Source of the DNA: Buttiauxella noackiae ATCC 51607
GTDB taxonomy: Bacteria; Pseudomonadota; Gammaproteobacteria; Enterobacterales; Enterobacteriaceae
NCBI RefSeq assembly: GCF_001654865.1
Contig: NZ_LXEO01000027.1
Coordinates: forward strand, 1 to 60,199
Length of the DNA: 60,199 nucleotides
Direction of reading: 5' to 3'
Positions 1 through 8,405 of this stretch are shown in pieces. Every line of letters starts with the position of its first letter. The stretch's first letter is position 1. Under the pieces are notes generated by a model. The model made no database searches. It saw only the letters and a list, made by a program, of their open reading frames with translations, and was not told the DNA's origin. The position numbers were made by a program, and so were the translations under genes.

Positions 1-32
1 TTATATCAGGACTAGTCAGATCGCGTTAAAGC

Positions 33-1085
33 TTAGCCGCGGCGTGCTTTTACCGCATCTGCTAGCTGGCGCAATACAGTTTCAGTATCTTCCCAGCCGA
101 TACACGCATCAGTGACGCTCTTACCATAAACCAGCGGCTCGCTGCCTTCGAGGTTCTGGTTGCCTTCAACAAGGTGACTTTCAATCATCACACCGGTAAT
201 TGCGGCATCACCCCCAGAAATTTGCTGACAAACATCTGCGCACACTTCCATTTGCTTCTTAAATTGCTTGCTGCTGTTCGCGTGGCTGAAGTCGATCATC
301 ACTTGGGCAGGCAGACCCGCTTTTTGCAGATCGGATTTCACCTGAGCAACATGTGCCGCACTGTAGTTTGGCTCTTTGCCGCCGCGCAGGATGATATGAC
401 AGTCGCCATTTCCGCTCGTAGTCACGATGGCAGAGTGGCCCCATTTGGTCACAGACAAGAAGCAGTGCGGCGCACCAGCCGCATTGATAGCATCGATAGC
501 AACTTTCATGGTGCCATCGGTGCCATTTTTGAAGCCAACCGGGCATGAAAGACCAGACGCCAGTTCACGGTGAACCTGAGATTCTGTAGTACGTGCACCA
601 ATGGCACCCCAGCTCATCAAGTCCGCCAGGTACTGCGGGGTAATCATATCCAGGAATTCACCAGCCGCAGGCAGGCCTGAGTCGTTGATATCTAACAGTA
701 GCTTACGAGCAATACGCAGGCCATCGTTGATCTGGTAGCTGCTGTCCATATGTGGATCGTTGATCAGCCCTTTCCAGCCAACCGTTGTGCGTGGTTTTTC
801 GAAGTAGACACGCATAACGATTTCCAGCTCACCCTGCAATTCTTCACGCAGCGTCAACAAGCGCGCGCCATACTCTTTCGCCGCTTTGATATCGTGAATT
901 GAGCAAGGGCCAATGACAACCAGCAGACGATCATCATTTCCTTTCAGAATTTTATGAATCGCTTTGCGCGCGCCGGATACGGTTGCGGCGGCTTTTTCAG
1001 TGGCGGGGAATTTTTCGAGCAGCGCTACTGGCGGTAAAAGTTCGTTGATTTCTTTAATACGTAAGTCGTCATTCTGATAATTCAT
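33..1085 (-). CDS. aroG: Phe-sensitive DAHP synthase
   Basis: Condenses phosphoenolpyruvate and erythrose 4-phosphate to 3-deoxy-D-arabino-heptulosonate 7-phosphate, the first step of the shikimate pathway, in the cytoplasm. The 350-residue product has the length of E. coli AroG and aligns along its whole length. Visible active-site elements are the IGPCSIHD motif with metal-binding Cys61, then Arg92 and Lys97 in the FEKPRTTVGWKG segment. Pro150, Leu179 and Ser180, which matter for phenylalanine feedback inhibition in E. coli AroG, are present, so the Phe-sensitive isoenzyme is favoured over AroF or AroH. A TyrR box overlaps the likely -35 element. No terminator is visible in the 32 bases left after the stop codon. 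Confidence 0.97.
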   Translation of the reverse strand: MNYQNDDLRIKEINELLPPVALLEKFPATEKAAATVSGARKAIHKILKGNDDRLLVVIGPCSIHDIKAAKEYGARLLTLREELQGELEIVMRVYFEKPRTTVGWKGLINDPHMDSSYQINDGLRIARKLLLDINDSGLPAAGEFLDMITPQYLADLMSWGAIGARTTESQVHRELASGLSCPVGFKNGTDGTMKVAIDAINAAGAPHCFLSVTKWGHSAIVTTSGNGDCHIILRGGKEPNYSAAHVAQVKSDLQKAGLPAQVMIDFSHANSSKQFKKQMEVCADVCQQISGGDAAITGVMIESHLVEGNQNLEGSEPLVYGKSVTDACIGWEDTETVLRQLADAVKARRG

Positions 1086-1133
1086 GATATTTCCGGGAAT
1101 GGCCTTGAGATTTAGCTTAGTTGCAATCCCTTC

Positions 1134-1162
1134 AATCTATCGCTTCAGACCGGAAGTGTAAA
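1134..1162 (-). promoter_or_regulatory. aroG promoter
   Basis: Read on the minus strand there is a -35 TTTACA (1162-1157), a 17-nt spacer and a -10 TAGATT (1139-1134), about 50 nt upstream of the aroG start. The -35 hexamer is the right half of the TyrR box, an arrangement suited to repression. Predicted by eye only. Confidence 0.6.
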
Positions 1163-1174
1163 CGGGCTTTTACA
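1157..1174. promoter_or_regulatory. TyrR box upstream of aroG
   Basis: The sequence is a perfect match to the TyrR consensus TGTAAA-N6-TTTACA and is palindromic beyond the core (GAAGTGTAAA...TTTACACTTC). In E. coli TyrR represses aroG, mainly with phenylalanine. The site overlaps the predicted -35 element. Confidence 0.85.
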
Positions 1175-1410
1175 CTTCAGGCAGAATATTCCTGGAAACG
1201 ACCTAAAAAGCGCCAAAAAATGGTAAAAACACGGTTTCCCGCTACAATTTTTAATTGTTAACACTGAAAAACACTGAATTAGCAAAATTGTATTCTGATG
1301 CAGCTTTCCTGGCTAACATATTTAGCCGATAAAAGCACCATGCACAGAATAAAGTCAGTGCACTGTTGGAAGAAGTTATCCAGCAATAACGACCATAACA
1401 GGAGCATTAA

Positions 1411-1782
1411 ATGAATAAATTAACTGCACTTTTCCTGACAGCAACCCTTTCTGTAGCAAGCAGTCTGGCAATGGCCGCTGAAACCAGCGGGAGCAATAAC
1501 GGCCAGGCAAACGCAAGTGCCGAAGCAGGCCAGGTTGCACCAGATGCAAATCAGAATCTCGCACCGAAAAACGTCGATAACAGCAATATCAATAATAGCG
1601 GCACCATGCTTCATCCTAATGGCTCAACCAGCAGCAGCGGTATGACCAACGATGGAATGAGCAAAGATGAAATCCATAAAAATTCGATGTGTAAGGACGG
1701 GAAATGCCCGGATATGAACAAAAAGGTAGAAACCGGTAGCGGAGATGACGTGAACACAAAAGTGGACGGCACCTCGCAGTAA
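1411..1782 (+). CDS. ybgS: YbgS-like protein, probably exported
   Basis: A 123-residue protein related to E. coli YbgS (126 aa), of unknown function. Residues 1-22 look like a Sec signal peptide ending in AMA, followed by a mature part rich in Asn, Ser, Gly and Asp. A conserved C-terminal block has MCKDGKCPD, whose two cysteines could form a disulfide in the periplasm, then a charged tail. The AGGAG sequence 7 nt before the ATG supports the start. The gene is transcribed divergently from aroG and is followed by a hairpin terminator, so it appears monocistronic. The composition suggests a disordered envelope or stress protein, which is inference. Confidence 0.85.
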   Translation: MNKLTALFLTATLSVASSLAMAAETSGSNNGQANASAEAGQVAPDANQNLAPKNVDNSNINNSGTMLHPNGSTSSSGMTNDGMSKDEIHKNSMCKDGKCPDMNKKVETGSGDDVNTKVDGTSQ

Positions 1783-1798
1783 ATTAAGCCCGGAAAGA

Positions 1799-1827
1799 TA
1801 AGGGGGAGCTTAGGCTCTCCTTTTTTA
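1799..1827 (+). terminator. Rho-independent terminator after ybgS
   Basis: GGGGGAGC and GCTCTCC arms form a stem (with G-U pairs) around a TTAG loop, followed by a run of six T, 17 bases after the ybgS stop codon. Confidence 0.6.
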
Positions 1828-1902
1828 TGAGCGTTATTCAGCAAGTTAACAATGTTAGTGGTTATAATTAGCGCATTATTGCCTTACGGATATAGAGGAA
1901 CC

Positions 1903-2844
1903 ATGGCGCATACACATCAACATACCCCGAGTGATTCCAACTCCAGGCGCCTTCTGTGGGCCTTTGCTGTCACAGCGCTTTTTATGGTGGCCGAAGTCAT
2001 CGGTGGTGTGCTTTCTGGCTCGCTTGCCCTGCTCGCTGACGCGGGTCATATGCTGACAGATGCAGCGGCATTACTGGTGGCTTTGCTGGCAGTACAGTTT
2101 GCGCGCCGTCCACCAAATACTCGCCATACCTTTGGCTGGTTAAGATTGACGACACTTGCAGCCTTTGTGAATGCAATTGCTCTGGTAGTGATTACCATTC
2201 TGATTGTCTGGGAGGCAGTAGTCCGTTTTTATCATCCGCAACCCATAGCGGGCTGGACGATGCTGATTATTGCGTTTGCCGGGTTACTGGCGAATCTATT
2301 TTCGTTCTGGATTTTGCATCGCGGAAACGAAGAAAAAAATATTAACGTTCGCGCCGCAGCCCTGCACGTTTTGGGAGATTTGTTAGGTTCGGTAGGAGCC
2401 ATTGCTGCGGCACTGATCATTCTTTGGACAGGCTGGACACCTATTGACCCTATCCTTTCCATCCTGGTTTCGTGTCTGGTGCTACGTAGCGCATGGAATT
2501 TGCTTAAAGAGAGCGTTAATGAACTTCTCGAAGGCGCACCTCATGCTTTTGATATTCCGATACTGAAACGCAAACTTACCAGAACCATTCCGGAAGTACG
2601 GAATGTTCATCATGTCCATATCTGGCTAGTGGGTGAGAAGCCGTTGATGACTTTGCACGTTCAGGTGGTACCGCCGCACGATCACGATGCTCTGCTGGAG
2701 CGCATCCACCATTTTTTAAAAGAGGAATATCAGATTGAGCATGCCACGGTACAGATGGAGTATCAGCTTTGTCATGGGCAGGATTGTGATTTAAACGAGC
2801 ATGATGAACATGACCATCATGGCCATGCTCATCATCACCACTGA
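1903..2844 (+). CDS. zitB: Zinc efflux transporter ZitB (CDF family)
   Basis: Cation diffusion facilitator that exports Zn(2+) from the cytoplasm in exchange for protons. The 313-residue protein has six predicted membrane segments and the paired metal-site motifs ADAGHMLTD (helix II) and HVLGD (helix V). A cytoplasmic C-terminal domain with VHHVHIW ends in a His-rich tail. An upstream in-frame ATG at 1852 exists. The start at 1903 is preferred because AGAGG lies 4 nt upstream and the protein then begins MAHTHQH like E. coli ZitB. The stop codon abuts the stop of convergent pnuC with no bases between. Confidence 0.96.
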   Translation: MAHTHQHTPSDSNSRRLLWAFAVTALFMVAEVIGGVLSGSLALLADAGHMLTDAAALLVALLAVQFARRPPNTRHTFGWLRLTTLAAFVNAIALVVITILIVWEAVVRFYHPQPIAGWTMLIIAFAGLLANLFSFWILHRGNEEKNINVRAAALHVLGDLLGSVGAIAAALIILWTGWTPIDPILSILVSCLVLRSAWNLLKESVNELLEGAPHAFDIPILKRKLTRTIPEVRNVHHVHIWLVGEKPLMTLHVQVVPPHDHDALLERIHHFLKEEYQIEHATVQMEYQLCHGQDCDLNEHDEHDHHGHAHHHH

Positions 2845-3561
2845 TTAGGAAAACGCGCGTGAACCACGTTCATGCGCACTTTTGATCCACATGCGGCTAC
2901 CGTTGAGCGCAATAAATGTCAGGATCAAATATTCCAGCGACATTGCATAGACGCCCTGTAAGGCAAAGATAACTACGCTAATCATGTTAATGATCACCCA
3001 AAGCAGCCAGTTTTCGACGTACTTACGAGTCATCAGAATCATCGCCACAATGGACAGCACCATCATGCAAGAATCCCAGAATGGAAACGCATCAGGCTGA
3101 AGATCAGGCATCGTGGCATTCAGGCCCAGCGCCTGCATAACTGAAACTGCCGTACGCGTCAGGAAAGCAAATACCGGGTCGATGAATATCGTCATCAGCC
3201 CAATCGCGCCGACACAGAATACAATCCAGGCCAGCGCCTTAGGTAAGGGTAACCAGCGGATATGAAGTGCAGCCTGGTTGTCACTGGTTTGTCTCGACCA
3301 GGCATACCAGCCATAAATATTAGCCGCAAAGAAGAACAGCTGTAGCAACAGGCTCGCATAGAGTTGAATCTGGAAGAAAATAATCGCAAATAGGGTAACG
3401 TTAATTAAACCAAATGCGTAATTACTAATTTTCTCAAGACTTGCCAGCCAGATACAGAGTAAACCCGCCAGTGTCCCGATCGCTTCAATCCACGATAAAT
3501 CATACCCGCCTGCTCCGATGGGTATGTGAACCAAAATGTTCTGCGTGCTAAAAAAGTCCAT
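2845..3561 (-). CDS. pnuC: Nicotinamide riboside transporter PnuC
   Basis: Inner-membrane facilitator for nicotinamide riboside, feeding NAD salvage. The 238-residue protein is strongly hydrophobic with about seven membrane segments and matches E. coli PnuC (239 aa) throughout, including the WYAWSRQT and FPFWDSCMMV blocks. The start MDFFSTQNI at 3561 has an AGGAG 6 nt upstream; the longer frame to 3624 has no family support. It lies 22 bp after nadA on the same strand, so the two NAD genes form an operon presumably controlled by NadR through the box upstream of nadA. Confidence 0.96.
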   Translation of the reverse strand: MDFFSTQNILVHIPIGAGGYDLSWIEAIGTLAGLLCIWLASLEKISNYAFGLINVTLFAIIFFQIQLYASLLLQLFFFAANIYGWYAWSRQTSDNQAALHIRWLPLPKALAWIVFCVGAIGLMTIFIDPVFAFLTRTAVSVMQALGLNATMPDLQPDAFPFWDSCMMVLSIVAMILMTRKYVENWLLWVIINMISVVIFALQGVYAMSLEYLILTFIALNGSRMWIKSAHERGSRAFS

Positions 3562-3583
3562 ATTCGCTCCTGAAGGTATACCC

Positions 3584-4645
3584 TTACGCATTACCCTTAA
3601 TATTGCGTCGCAACTCAGCGGCAAAATCTAACATTCGATTTAAAGGCACCAGCGCTCCCTCACGCAGCGCAGCATCAACATGGATCTCGTGTGCCGCTCC
3701 GCCATGCTCCAGCCCCTCAGCGATGGCTTTAAGGCCGTTCATTGCCATCCACGGGCAATGTGCACAGGTACGGCACGTTGCACCTTCTCCTGCTGTCGGC
3801 GCTTCGAACAATTCTTTATCCGGGCACGCCTGCTGCATTTTGTAGAAAATACCGCGATCCGTGGCCACAATGAGTTGCTTATGCGGCAATGTTTGCGCCG
3901 CCGCAATCAACTGGCTGGTAGAACCAACCGCATCAGCTAAATCAACAATGGCTTGTGGGGATTCAGGATGTACAAGCACTGCAGCGTCAGGATAAAGCGC
4001 TTTCATGCGAGTCAATGCCTGAGTTTTAAACTCGTCATGCACGATACACGCACCTTGCCAGCACAACACATCAGCACCAGTCTGCTTTTGAACGTAATTT
4101 CCCAAATGGCGGTCCGGTGCCCAGATAATTTTCTCGCCCAGACTGTCAAGATGTTCAATTAATTCAACTGCAATGCTGGAAGTCACAACCCAATCTGCAC
4201 GCGCTTTTACCGCTGCGGAAGTATTAGCATAGACCACCACTGTGCGATCAGGATGTTGATCGCAGAAAGCATTGAACTCTTCAATTGGACAGCCGAGATC
4301 CAAAGAGCACTCTGCATTCAAAGTTGGCATCAGAACGGTTTTTTCCGGGCTCAGGATTTTCGAGGTCTCCCCCATAAAACGCACCCCGGCTACCAATAAC
4401 GTGGTTGCTGGGTGATTGGCCCCAAAACGGGCCATCTCCAGAGAATCGGAGATACAGCCTCCCGTCTCTTCAGCAAGAGCCTGAATTTCAGGATCAGTGT
4501 AGTAATGAGCCACCATCACAGCATTCCGCTCTTTCAGCAGACGCTTGATTTTCTCACGGTAAAATTGCTTTTCATCCGCGCTCAAAGGCTGTGGTTTAGG
4601 TGGGAAGGGATAAATCGCTGCTTCTGGATCGAACATTACGCTCAT
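3584..4645 (-). CDS. nadA: Quinolinate synthase NadA
   Basis: Condenses iminoaspartate with dihydroxyacetone phosphate to quinolinate in de novo NAD synthesis, using a [4Fe-4S] cluster in the cytoplasm. The 353-residue protein carries the three cluster cysteines at Cys113, Cys200 and Cys297, and the CRTCAHC motif (Cys291, 294, 297). VAHYYTDPE and DRGIFYKM are other family landmarks. The start MSVMFDPE at 4645 matches the E. coli protein; a longer frame begins at 4675. The C-terminus is about six residues longer than the E. coli one. It is the first gene of nadA-pnuC. Confidence 0.97.
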   Translation of the reverse strand: MSVMFDPEAAIYPFPPKPQPLSADEKQFYREKIKRLLKERNAVMVAHYYTDPEIQALAEETGGCISDSLEMARFGANHPATTLLVAGVRFMGETSKILSPEKTVLMPTLNAECSLDLGCPIEEFNAFCDQHPDRTVVVYANTSAAVKARADWVVTSSIAVELIEHLDSLGEKIIWAPDRHLGNYVQKQTGADVLCWQGACIVHDEFKTQALTRMKALYPDAAVLVHPESPQAIVDLADAVGSTSQLIAAAQTLPHKQLIVATDRGIFYKMQQACPDKELFEAPTAGEGATCRTCAHCPWMAMNGLKAIAEGLEHGGAAHEIHVDAALREGALVPLNRMLDFAAELRRNIKGNA

Positions 4646-4718
4646 AGTGCTTTCTCGTTTGACTGACTTAACCAAATTAGCACTATTCTGGCGAAGATCT
4701 ACCAGAAATGGCCACGGT

Positions 4719-4736
4719 TGTTTTGTATGCTAAACA
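4719..4736. promoter_or_regulatory. NadR box upstream of nadA
   Basis: TGTTTT-N6-TAAACA matches the enterobacterial NadR operator TGTTTA-N6-TAAACA at 11 of 12 positions, 74-91 bases upstream of the nadA start. NadR represses nadA-pnuC in enterics when NAD is plentiful. Confidence 0.75.
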
Positions 4737-4796
4737 AGATAGCGAATTACGGCGGGATTGTCGTGGAGAATTTAATTTCAACCTGGAATTGCAGAT

Positions 4797-4825
4797 AGCA
4801 AAAAGGCGCCTTTAGGGCGCCTTTC
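4797..4825 (-). terminator. Terminator of the tRNA operon
   Basis: AAAGGCGCC and GGCGCCTTT arms surround a 5-nt loop. Read on the minus strand the stem ends in TTTTTG, just beyond the last tRNA-Lys. Confidence 0.85.
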
Positions 4826-4830
4826 TACAT

Positions 4831-4906
4831 TGGTGGGTCGTGCAGGATTCGAACCTGCGACCAATTGATTAAAAGTCAACTGCTCTACCAACTGAGCTAA
4901 CGACCC
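4831..4906 (-). tRNA. tRNA-Lys (TTT)
   Basis: A 76-nt cloverleaf with encoded CCA. On the minus strand it begins GGGTCGTTAGCTCAG, has the anticodon loop CTTTTAA and the T arm GGTTCGAATCC. It matches E. coli tRNA-Lys almost base for base and has the U4:A69 acceptor pair. It is the last gene of the operon. Confidence 0.98.
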
Positions 4907-4909
4907 GAA

Positions 4910-4985
4910 TGGTGGGTGATGACGGGCTCGAACCGCCGACCCCCTCCGTGTAAAGGAGGTGCTCTACCAACTGAGCTAATCACCC
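4910..4985 (-). tRNA. tRNA-Val (TAC)
   Basis: A 76-nt cloverleaf with encoded CCA. On the minus strand it begins GGGTGATTAGCTCAG. The anticodon stem CCTCC/GGAGG encloses the loop TTTACAC, giving anticodon TAC. Only 3 bases separate it from the adjacent tRNA-Lys, so the two are processed from one transcript. Confidence 0.97.
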
Positions 4986-5009
4986 AAACTTCGGTACTAC
5001 TTTAAAAAC

Positions 5010-5101
5010 TGGTTGGGCGTGCAGGATTACTCGGCCTGTGGCCTCGCCCTTCGGGTCGTTACTAAAGCAACGCTGTTTCGCTTTGCTCCACTCGAACCTG
5101 C
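5010..5101 (-). pseudogene. Interrupted tRNA-Lys-like 3' fragment
   Basis: Bases 5010-5028 copy the CCA end and 3' acceptor/T-arm part of the neighbouring tRNA-Lys genes with one mismatch. Where those continue CGAACCTGC, this copy instead runs into about 64 bases of GC-rich sequence with small inverted repeats (GGCCTGTGGCC, CCCTTCGGG). CGAACCTGC then reappears at 5093-5101, immediately followed by its own inverted copy GCAGGTTC. No anticodon or D arm follows, so this is not a functional tRNA. It lies between tRNA-Val and the next tRNA-Lys. Confidence 0.6.
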
Positions 5102-5150
5102 TGCAGGTTCAAACCCTTCACGCTTTACTTATTGCATTCCACTTATAAAG

Positions 5151-5226
5151 TGGTGGGGCGTGCAGGATTCGAACCTGCGACCAATTGATTAAAAGTCAAC
5201 TGCTCTACCAACTGAGCTAACGCCCC
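5151..5226 (-). tRNA. tRNA-Lys (TTT), G4:C69 variant
   Basis: A 76-nt cloverleaf with encoded CCA and anticodon TTT. It differs from the flanking tRNA-Lys copies only in the acceptor stem, which begins GGGGCG and ends CGCCCC, a compensated change of the 4:69 pair. Confidence 0.98.
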
Positions 5227-5269
5227 GCAATGCGGTTACTACATCTTCAAACACTTACTGCATCGAAAT

Positions 5270-5345
5270 TGGTGGGGCGTGCAGGATTCGAACCTGCGAC
5301 CAATTGATTAAAAGTCAACTGCTCTACCAACTGAGCTAACGCCCC
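5270..5345 (-). tRNA. tRNA-Lys (TTT), G4:C69 variant
   Basis: A 76-nt tRNA identical to the copy at 5151-5226, including the GGGGCG acceptor. The spacer after it closely resembles the spacer before it, so the unit looks tandemly duplicated with a period of about 119-120 bp. Confidence 0.98.
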
Positions 5346-5389
5346 GCAATGCGGTTTACTGCTTCTTCAAATACTTACTGAATCGAAAT

Positions 5390-5465
5390 TGGTGGGTCGT
5401 GCAGGATTCGAACCTGCGACCAATTGATTAAAAGTCAACTGCTCTACCAACTGAGCTAACGACCC
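5390..5465 (-). tRNA. tRNA-Lys (TTT)
   Basis: A 76-nt tRNA with encoded CCA and the GGGTCG acceptor stem, like the copy at 4831-4906. It is the first gene of the tRNA operon. Confidence 0.98.
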
Positions 5466-5515
5466 AATTTCGTGTCACTTTCGGTTTGTTTGATATCCCT
5501 TGGCAACGGCGGCAT

Positions 5516-5543
5516 ATATTACTGATTTAAGATTTTGACGCAA
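5516..5543 (-). promoter_or_regulatory. Candidate tRNA operon promoter
   Basis: On the minus strand TTGCGT (5543-5538) and TAATAT (5521-5516) are separated by 16 nt. They are followed by a GC-rich discriminator GCCGCCG, as in stringently controlled stable-RNA promoters. The hexamers are only moderate matches. Confidence 0.4.
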
Positions 5544-5585
5544 CAAGAATTTCGATCAAGATCACCTAATGGCTGGTGTTTTGTT

Positions 5586-5623
5586 CGGCTTGACCAGAAA
5601 AGCAGCAATATCTGGTCAGGCCG
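5586..5623 (-). terminator. Hairpin after cpoB
   Basis: CGGCTTGACCAGA pairs with TCTGGTCAGGCCG (one mismatch) across a 12-nt loop, 7 bases past the cpoB stop. There is no good T run, so it may stabilise the 3' end rather than terminate on its own. Confidence 0.5.
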
Positions 5624-5629
5624 TACACG

Positions 5630-6427
5630 CTACATCGCATTCAGACGTTTTTGAGCCTGCTTTGCGCCATCGGTATTTGGGAATTGTTTGATCACTTGCT
5701 GATACACAGCTTTCGCTTTTGCAGTATCGCCTTTGTCTTGCATGATCACACCGACTTTATACATGGCATCTGGAGCCTTAGGTGATTTCGGGTAATTTTT
5801 CACCACAGAGGCAAAATAAAACGCCGCATCATCTTTTTTCCCCTTGTTGTAATTCAACTGACCTAACCAGTAATTTGCATTTGGCTGGTAAGTTGAATCC
5901 GGGTACTTCTTAACAAAACTCTGAAATGCAGCAAGGGCTTCATCCTGACGGGACTTATCCTGCACCATGGCAATAGCCGCATTGTAGTCACTGTTAGCGT
6001 CACCACCTTGCACTGGAGCGGCTGCAGTTGGTGTTTCAGCGGCCGCTCCAGCATCAGGAGTAGCTGCCGCTGCCGCTCCCTGATCGGTGCTACCGGCCGC
6101 TTGTCCTGCTGCACCACCACTACCAAGGCTGTCTATCTGCAATAAAATTTGCTTCTGACGCTCAACAACCTGATTCAATTGGTATTGGCTTTCCTGAATT
6201 TGACCACGCAGGGAATCAATATCATTTTGATTATCAGAGAGTTGTTGTTGGAGTTGGGTTAAAAGTTGACTATGAGCGTTAGAAATACGCTCGAGTTGAG
6301 TGACACGGTCTTCGACCGAGCCTGAGCCGACACTACTGATTGGCGCCTGAGCAGTAGCGGCCCAGGGGGCCGCTATGCCAACCAGTAACGACAGACTCAA
6401 CAAGTGATGTCTGAGGTTACTGTTCAT
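5630..6427 (-). CDS. cpoB: Cell division coordinator CpoB
   Basis: Periplasmic TPR protein that, in E. coli, links Tol-Pal driven outer-membrane constriction with peptidoglycan synthesis by PBP1B. The 265-residue protein has a signal peptide (about residues 1-26, ending ATA before QAPISS) and a coiled-coil trimerisation region rich in Gln and Leu (about 40-105). A Gly/Ala/Thr-rich linker (about 105-145) is followed by tandem TPRs to the C-terminus (YWLGQLNYNKGKKDDA and similar). It follows pal by 9 bp, the usual last gene of the tol-pal cluster. The linker differs most from E. coli. Confidence 0.96.
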   Translation of the reverse strand: MNSNLRHHLLSLSLLVGIAAPWAATAQAPISSVGSGSVEDRVTQLERISNAHSQLLTQLQQQLSDNQNDIDSLRGQIQESQYQLNQVVERQKQILLQIDSLGSGGAAGQAAGSTDQGAAAAATPDAGAAAETPTAAAPVQGGDANSDYNAAIAMVQDKSRQDEALAAFQSFVKKYPDSTYQPNANYWLGQLNYNKGKKDDAAFYFASVVKNYPKSPKAPDAMYKVGVIMQDKGDTAKAKAVYQQVIKQFPNTDGAKQAQKRLNAM

Positions 6428-6436
6428 GCAGTTCTC

Positions 6437-6970
<534 letters not shown>

Positions 6971-6984
6971 TTAATATTTTATTA

Positions 6985-8277
6985 TCACAGATACGGCGAC
7001 CAGGCAGGAGATTTAACCTGACCATCGGTTGCCGGAAGACGCGCTTTGAAACGCCCATCTGTTGAGACCAGATTCAGCACAGATCCCATCCCCTGAGAAG
7101 AGCTGTAGATTACCATCGTGCCGTTAGGTGCCAGACTTGGCGTTTCATCCAGGAACGTTGACGATAAAGTTTGTACGCCACCCGCTACCAGATCCTGTTT
7201 GGCGATGTGTTGCTGCCCACTATTGGAGCTCACCATCACCATAAACTTACCGTCGGAACTCACATCAGCATTCTGGTTCTGAGGACCTTCCCAGGACAGA
7301 CGCTGTGGAGCACCACCGTTGATATTCACTTTATAAATCTGCGGGCGCCCAGCCTGGTCAGATGTATAAGCTACATTCTGACTATCCGGGAACCACGTTG
7401 GTTCTGTATTGTTGCTGCGTCCATCAGTCACCTGACGAATCTGACCAGAAGCAATGTCCATAACATACAGGTTCATACTACCGGTTTTAGATAGCGTGAA
7501 GGCCAGTTTGCTACCGTCTGGAGAAAACGCTGGCGCACCATTATGACGAGGGAAAGAAGCTACCTGACGAATTGCACCATTCGCCAGAGTCTGGATAACC
7601 AGAGCAGAACGGCCGCTTTCAAAAGTTACATAAGCCAGTTTGCTGCCGTCTGGAGACCATGCTGGTGACATCAACGGTTCAGGAGAACGTTTGACAACAT
7701 TGGTGTTGTAGCCGTCGTAATCAGATACGCGCAGTTCATACGGGAACTGGCCGCCGTTAGTCTGCACTACATAAGCGATACGCGTACGGAACGCACCTTT
7801 AATGCCTGTCAACTTCTCAAACACTTCATCACTTGCGGTATGGCCAGCATAGCGAATCCACTGTTTGTTCACCTTGTAGGAGTTCTGCGCAAGCACAGTA
7901 CCAGGCGCACCAGAAGTATCAACCAACTGGTAAGCAACGGTATAGCTGCCATCACCGTTTGGTGTAACCTGGCCTACAACAACGGCATCAATACCCAGAG
8001 CAGTCCACGCGGCCGGTTGCACTTCCTGAGCGGAGCCAGGCTGCTGCGGTAAGCGTGAACGATCAAGTGGATTGAATTTGCCACTATTACGTAAGTCAGC
8101 AGCAACGATGCCACCAATATCTTCTGGCGCGGCACCAGGGCCTCCCCATTTAAATGGCGCAACACCAATTGGACGTGCTGAGTCCACCCCTTGGGTGATC
8201 TCAATACGAACTTCTGCGTGCAGTACTGCTGCCCACAGCATTAAAAAACTTAAAGCTACTCGAAATGCCTGCTTCAT
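6985..8277 (-). CDS. tolB: Tol-Pal system periplasmic protein TolB
   Basis: Periplasmic protein that cycles between Pal and the TolQRA motor. The 430-residue protein has a signal peptide ending in LHA at about residue 21, an N-terminal alpha/beta domain, and a C-terminal beta-propeller made of repeats such as [17 protein letters not shown] and [15 protein letters not shown]. Two adjacent ATGs occur (8280 and 8277). The second is chosen because AGGGAG lies 5 nt upstream of it and only 2 nt from the first. The 128-bp gap to tolA is wide enough for its own promoter. Confidence 0.97.
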   Translation of the reverse strand: MKQAFRVALSFLMLWAAVLHAEVRIEITQGVDSARPIGVAPFKWGGPGAAPEDIGGIVAADLRNSGKFNPLDRSRLPQQPGSAQEVQPAAWTALGIDAVVVGQVTPNGDGSYTVAYQLVDTSGAPGTVLAQNSYKVNKQWIRYAGHTASDEVFEKLTGIKGAFRTRIAYVVQTNGGQFPYELRVSDYDGYNTNVVKRSPEPLMSPAWSPDGSKLAYVTFESGRSALVIQTLANGAIRQVASFPRHNGAPAFSPDGSKLAFTLSKTGSMNLYVMDIASGQIRQVTDGRSNNTEPTWFPDSQNVAYTSDQAGRPQIYKVNINGGAPQRLSWEGPQNQNADVSSDGKFMVMVSSNSGQQHIAKQDLVAGGVQTLSSTFLDETPSLAPNGTMVIYSSSQGMGSVLNLVSTDGRFKARLPATDGQVKSPAWSPYL

Positions 8278-8405
8278 CATATCTCCCTTATCTGGACCCA
8301 AAGCCCACGATAATTTAGCAGAATGTTAACAAACTCAAATACACAAAACTACCAAAACCCTGTGACACAGCCTGGTTAGTTTTCCCCACTTTCGCGAGGA
8401 AAATT

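Noticed and set aside
1851-1868. TATAAT at 1863-1868 as a zitB promoter
   Set aside because: No acceptable -35 hexamer at the proper distance, so it was not listed as a feature.
5151-5465. Repeated tRNA-Lys units considered as a CRISPR-like array
   Set aside because: The repeats are complete 76-nt tRNAs with CCA ends, and the spacers are similar to each other rather than unique.
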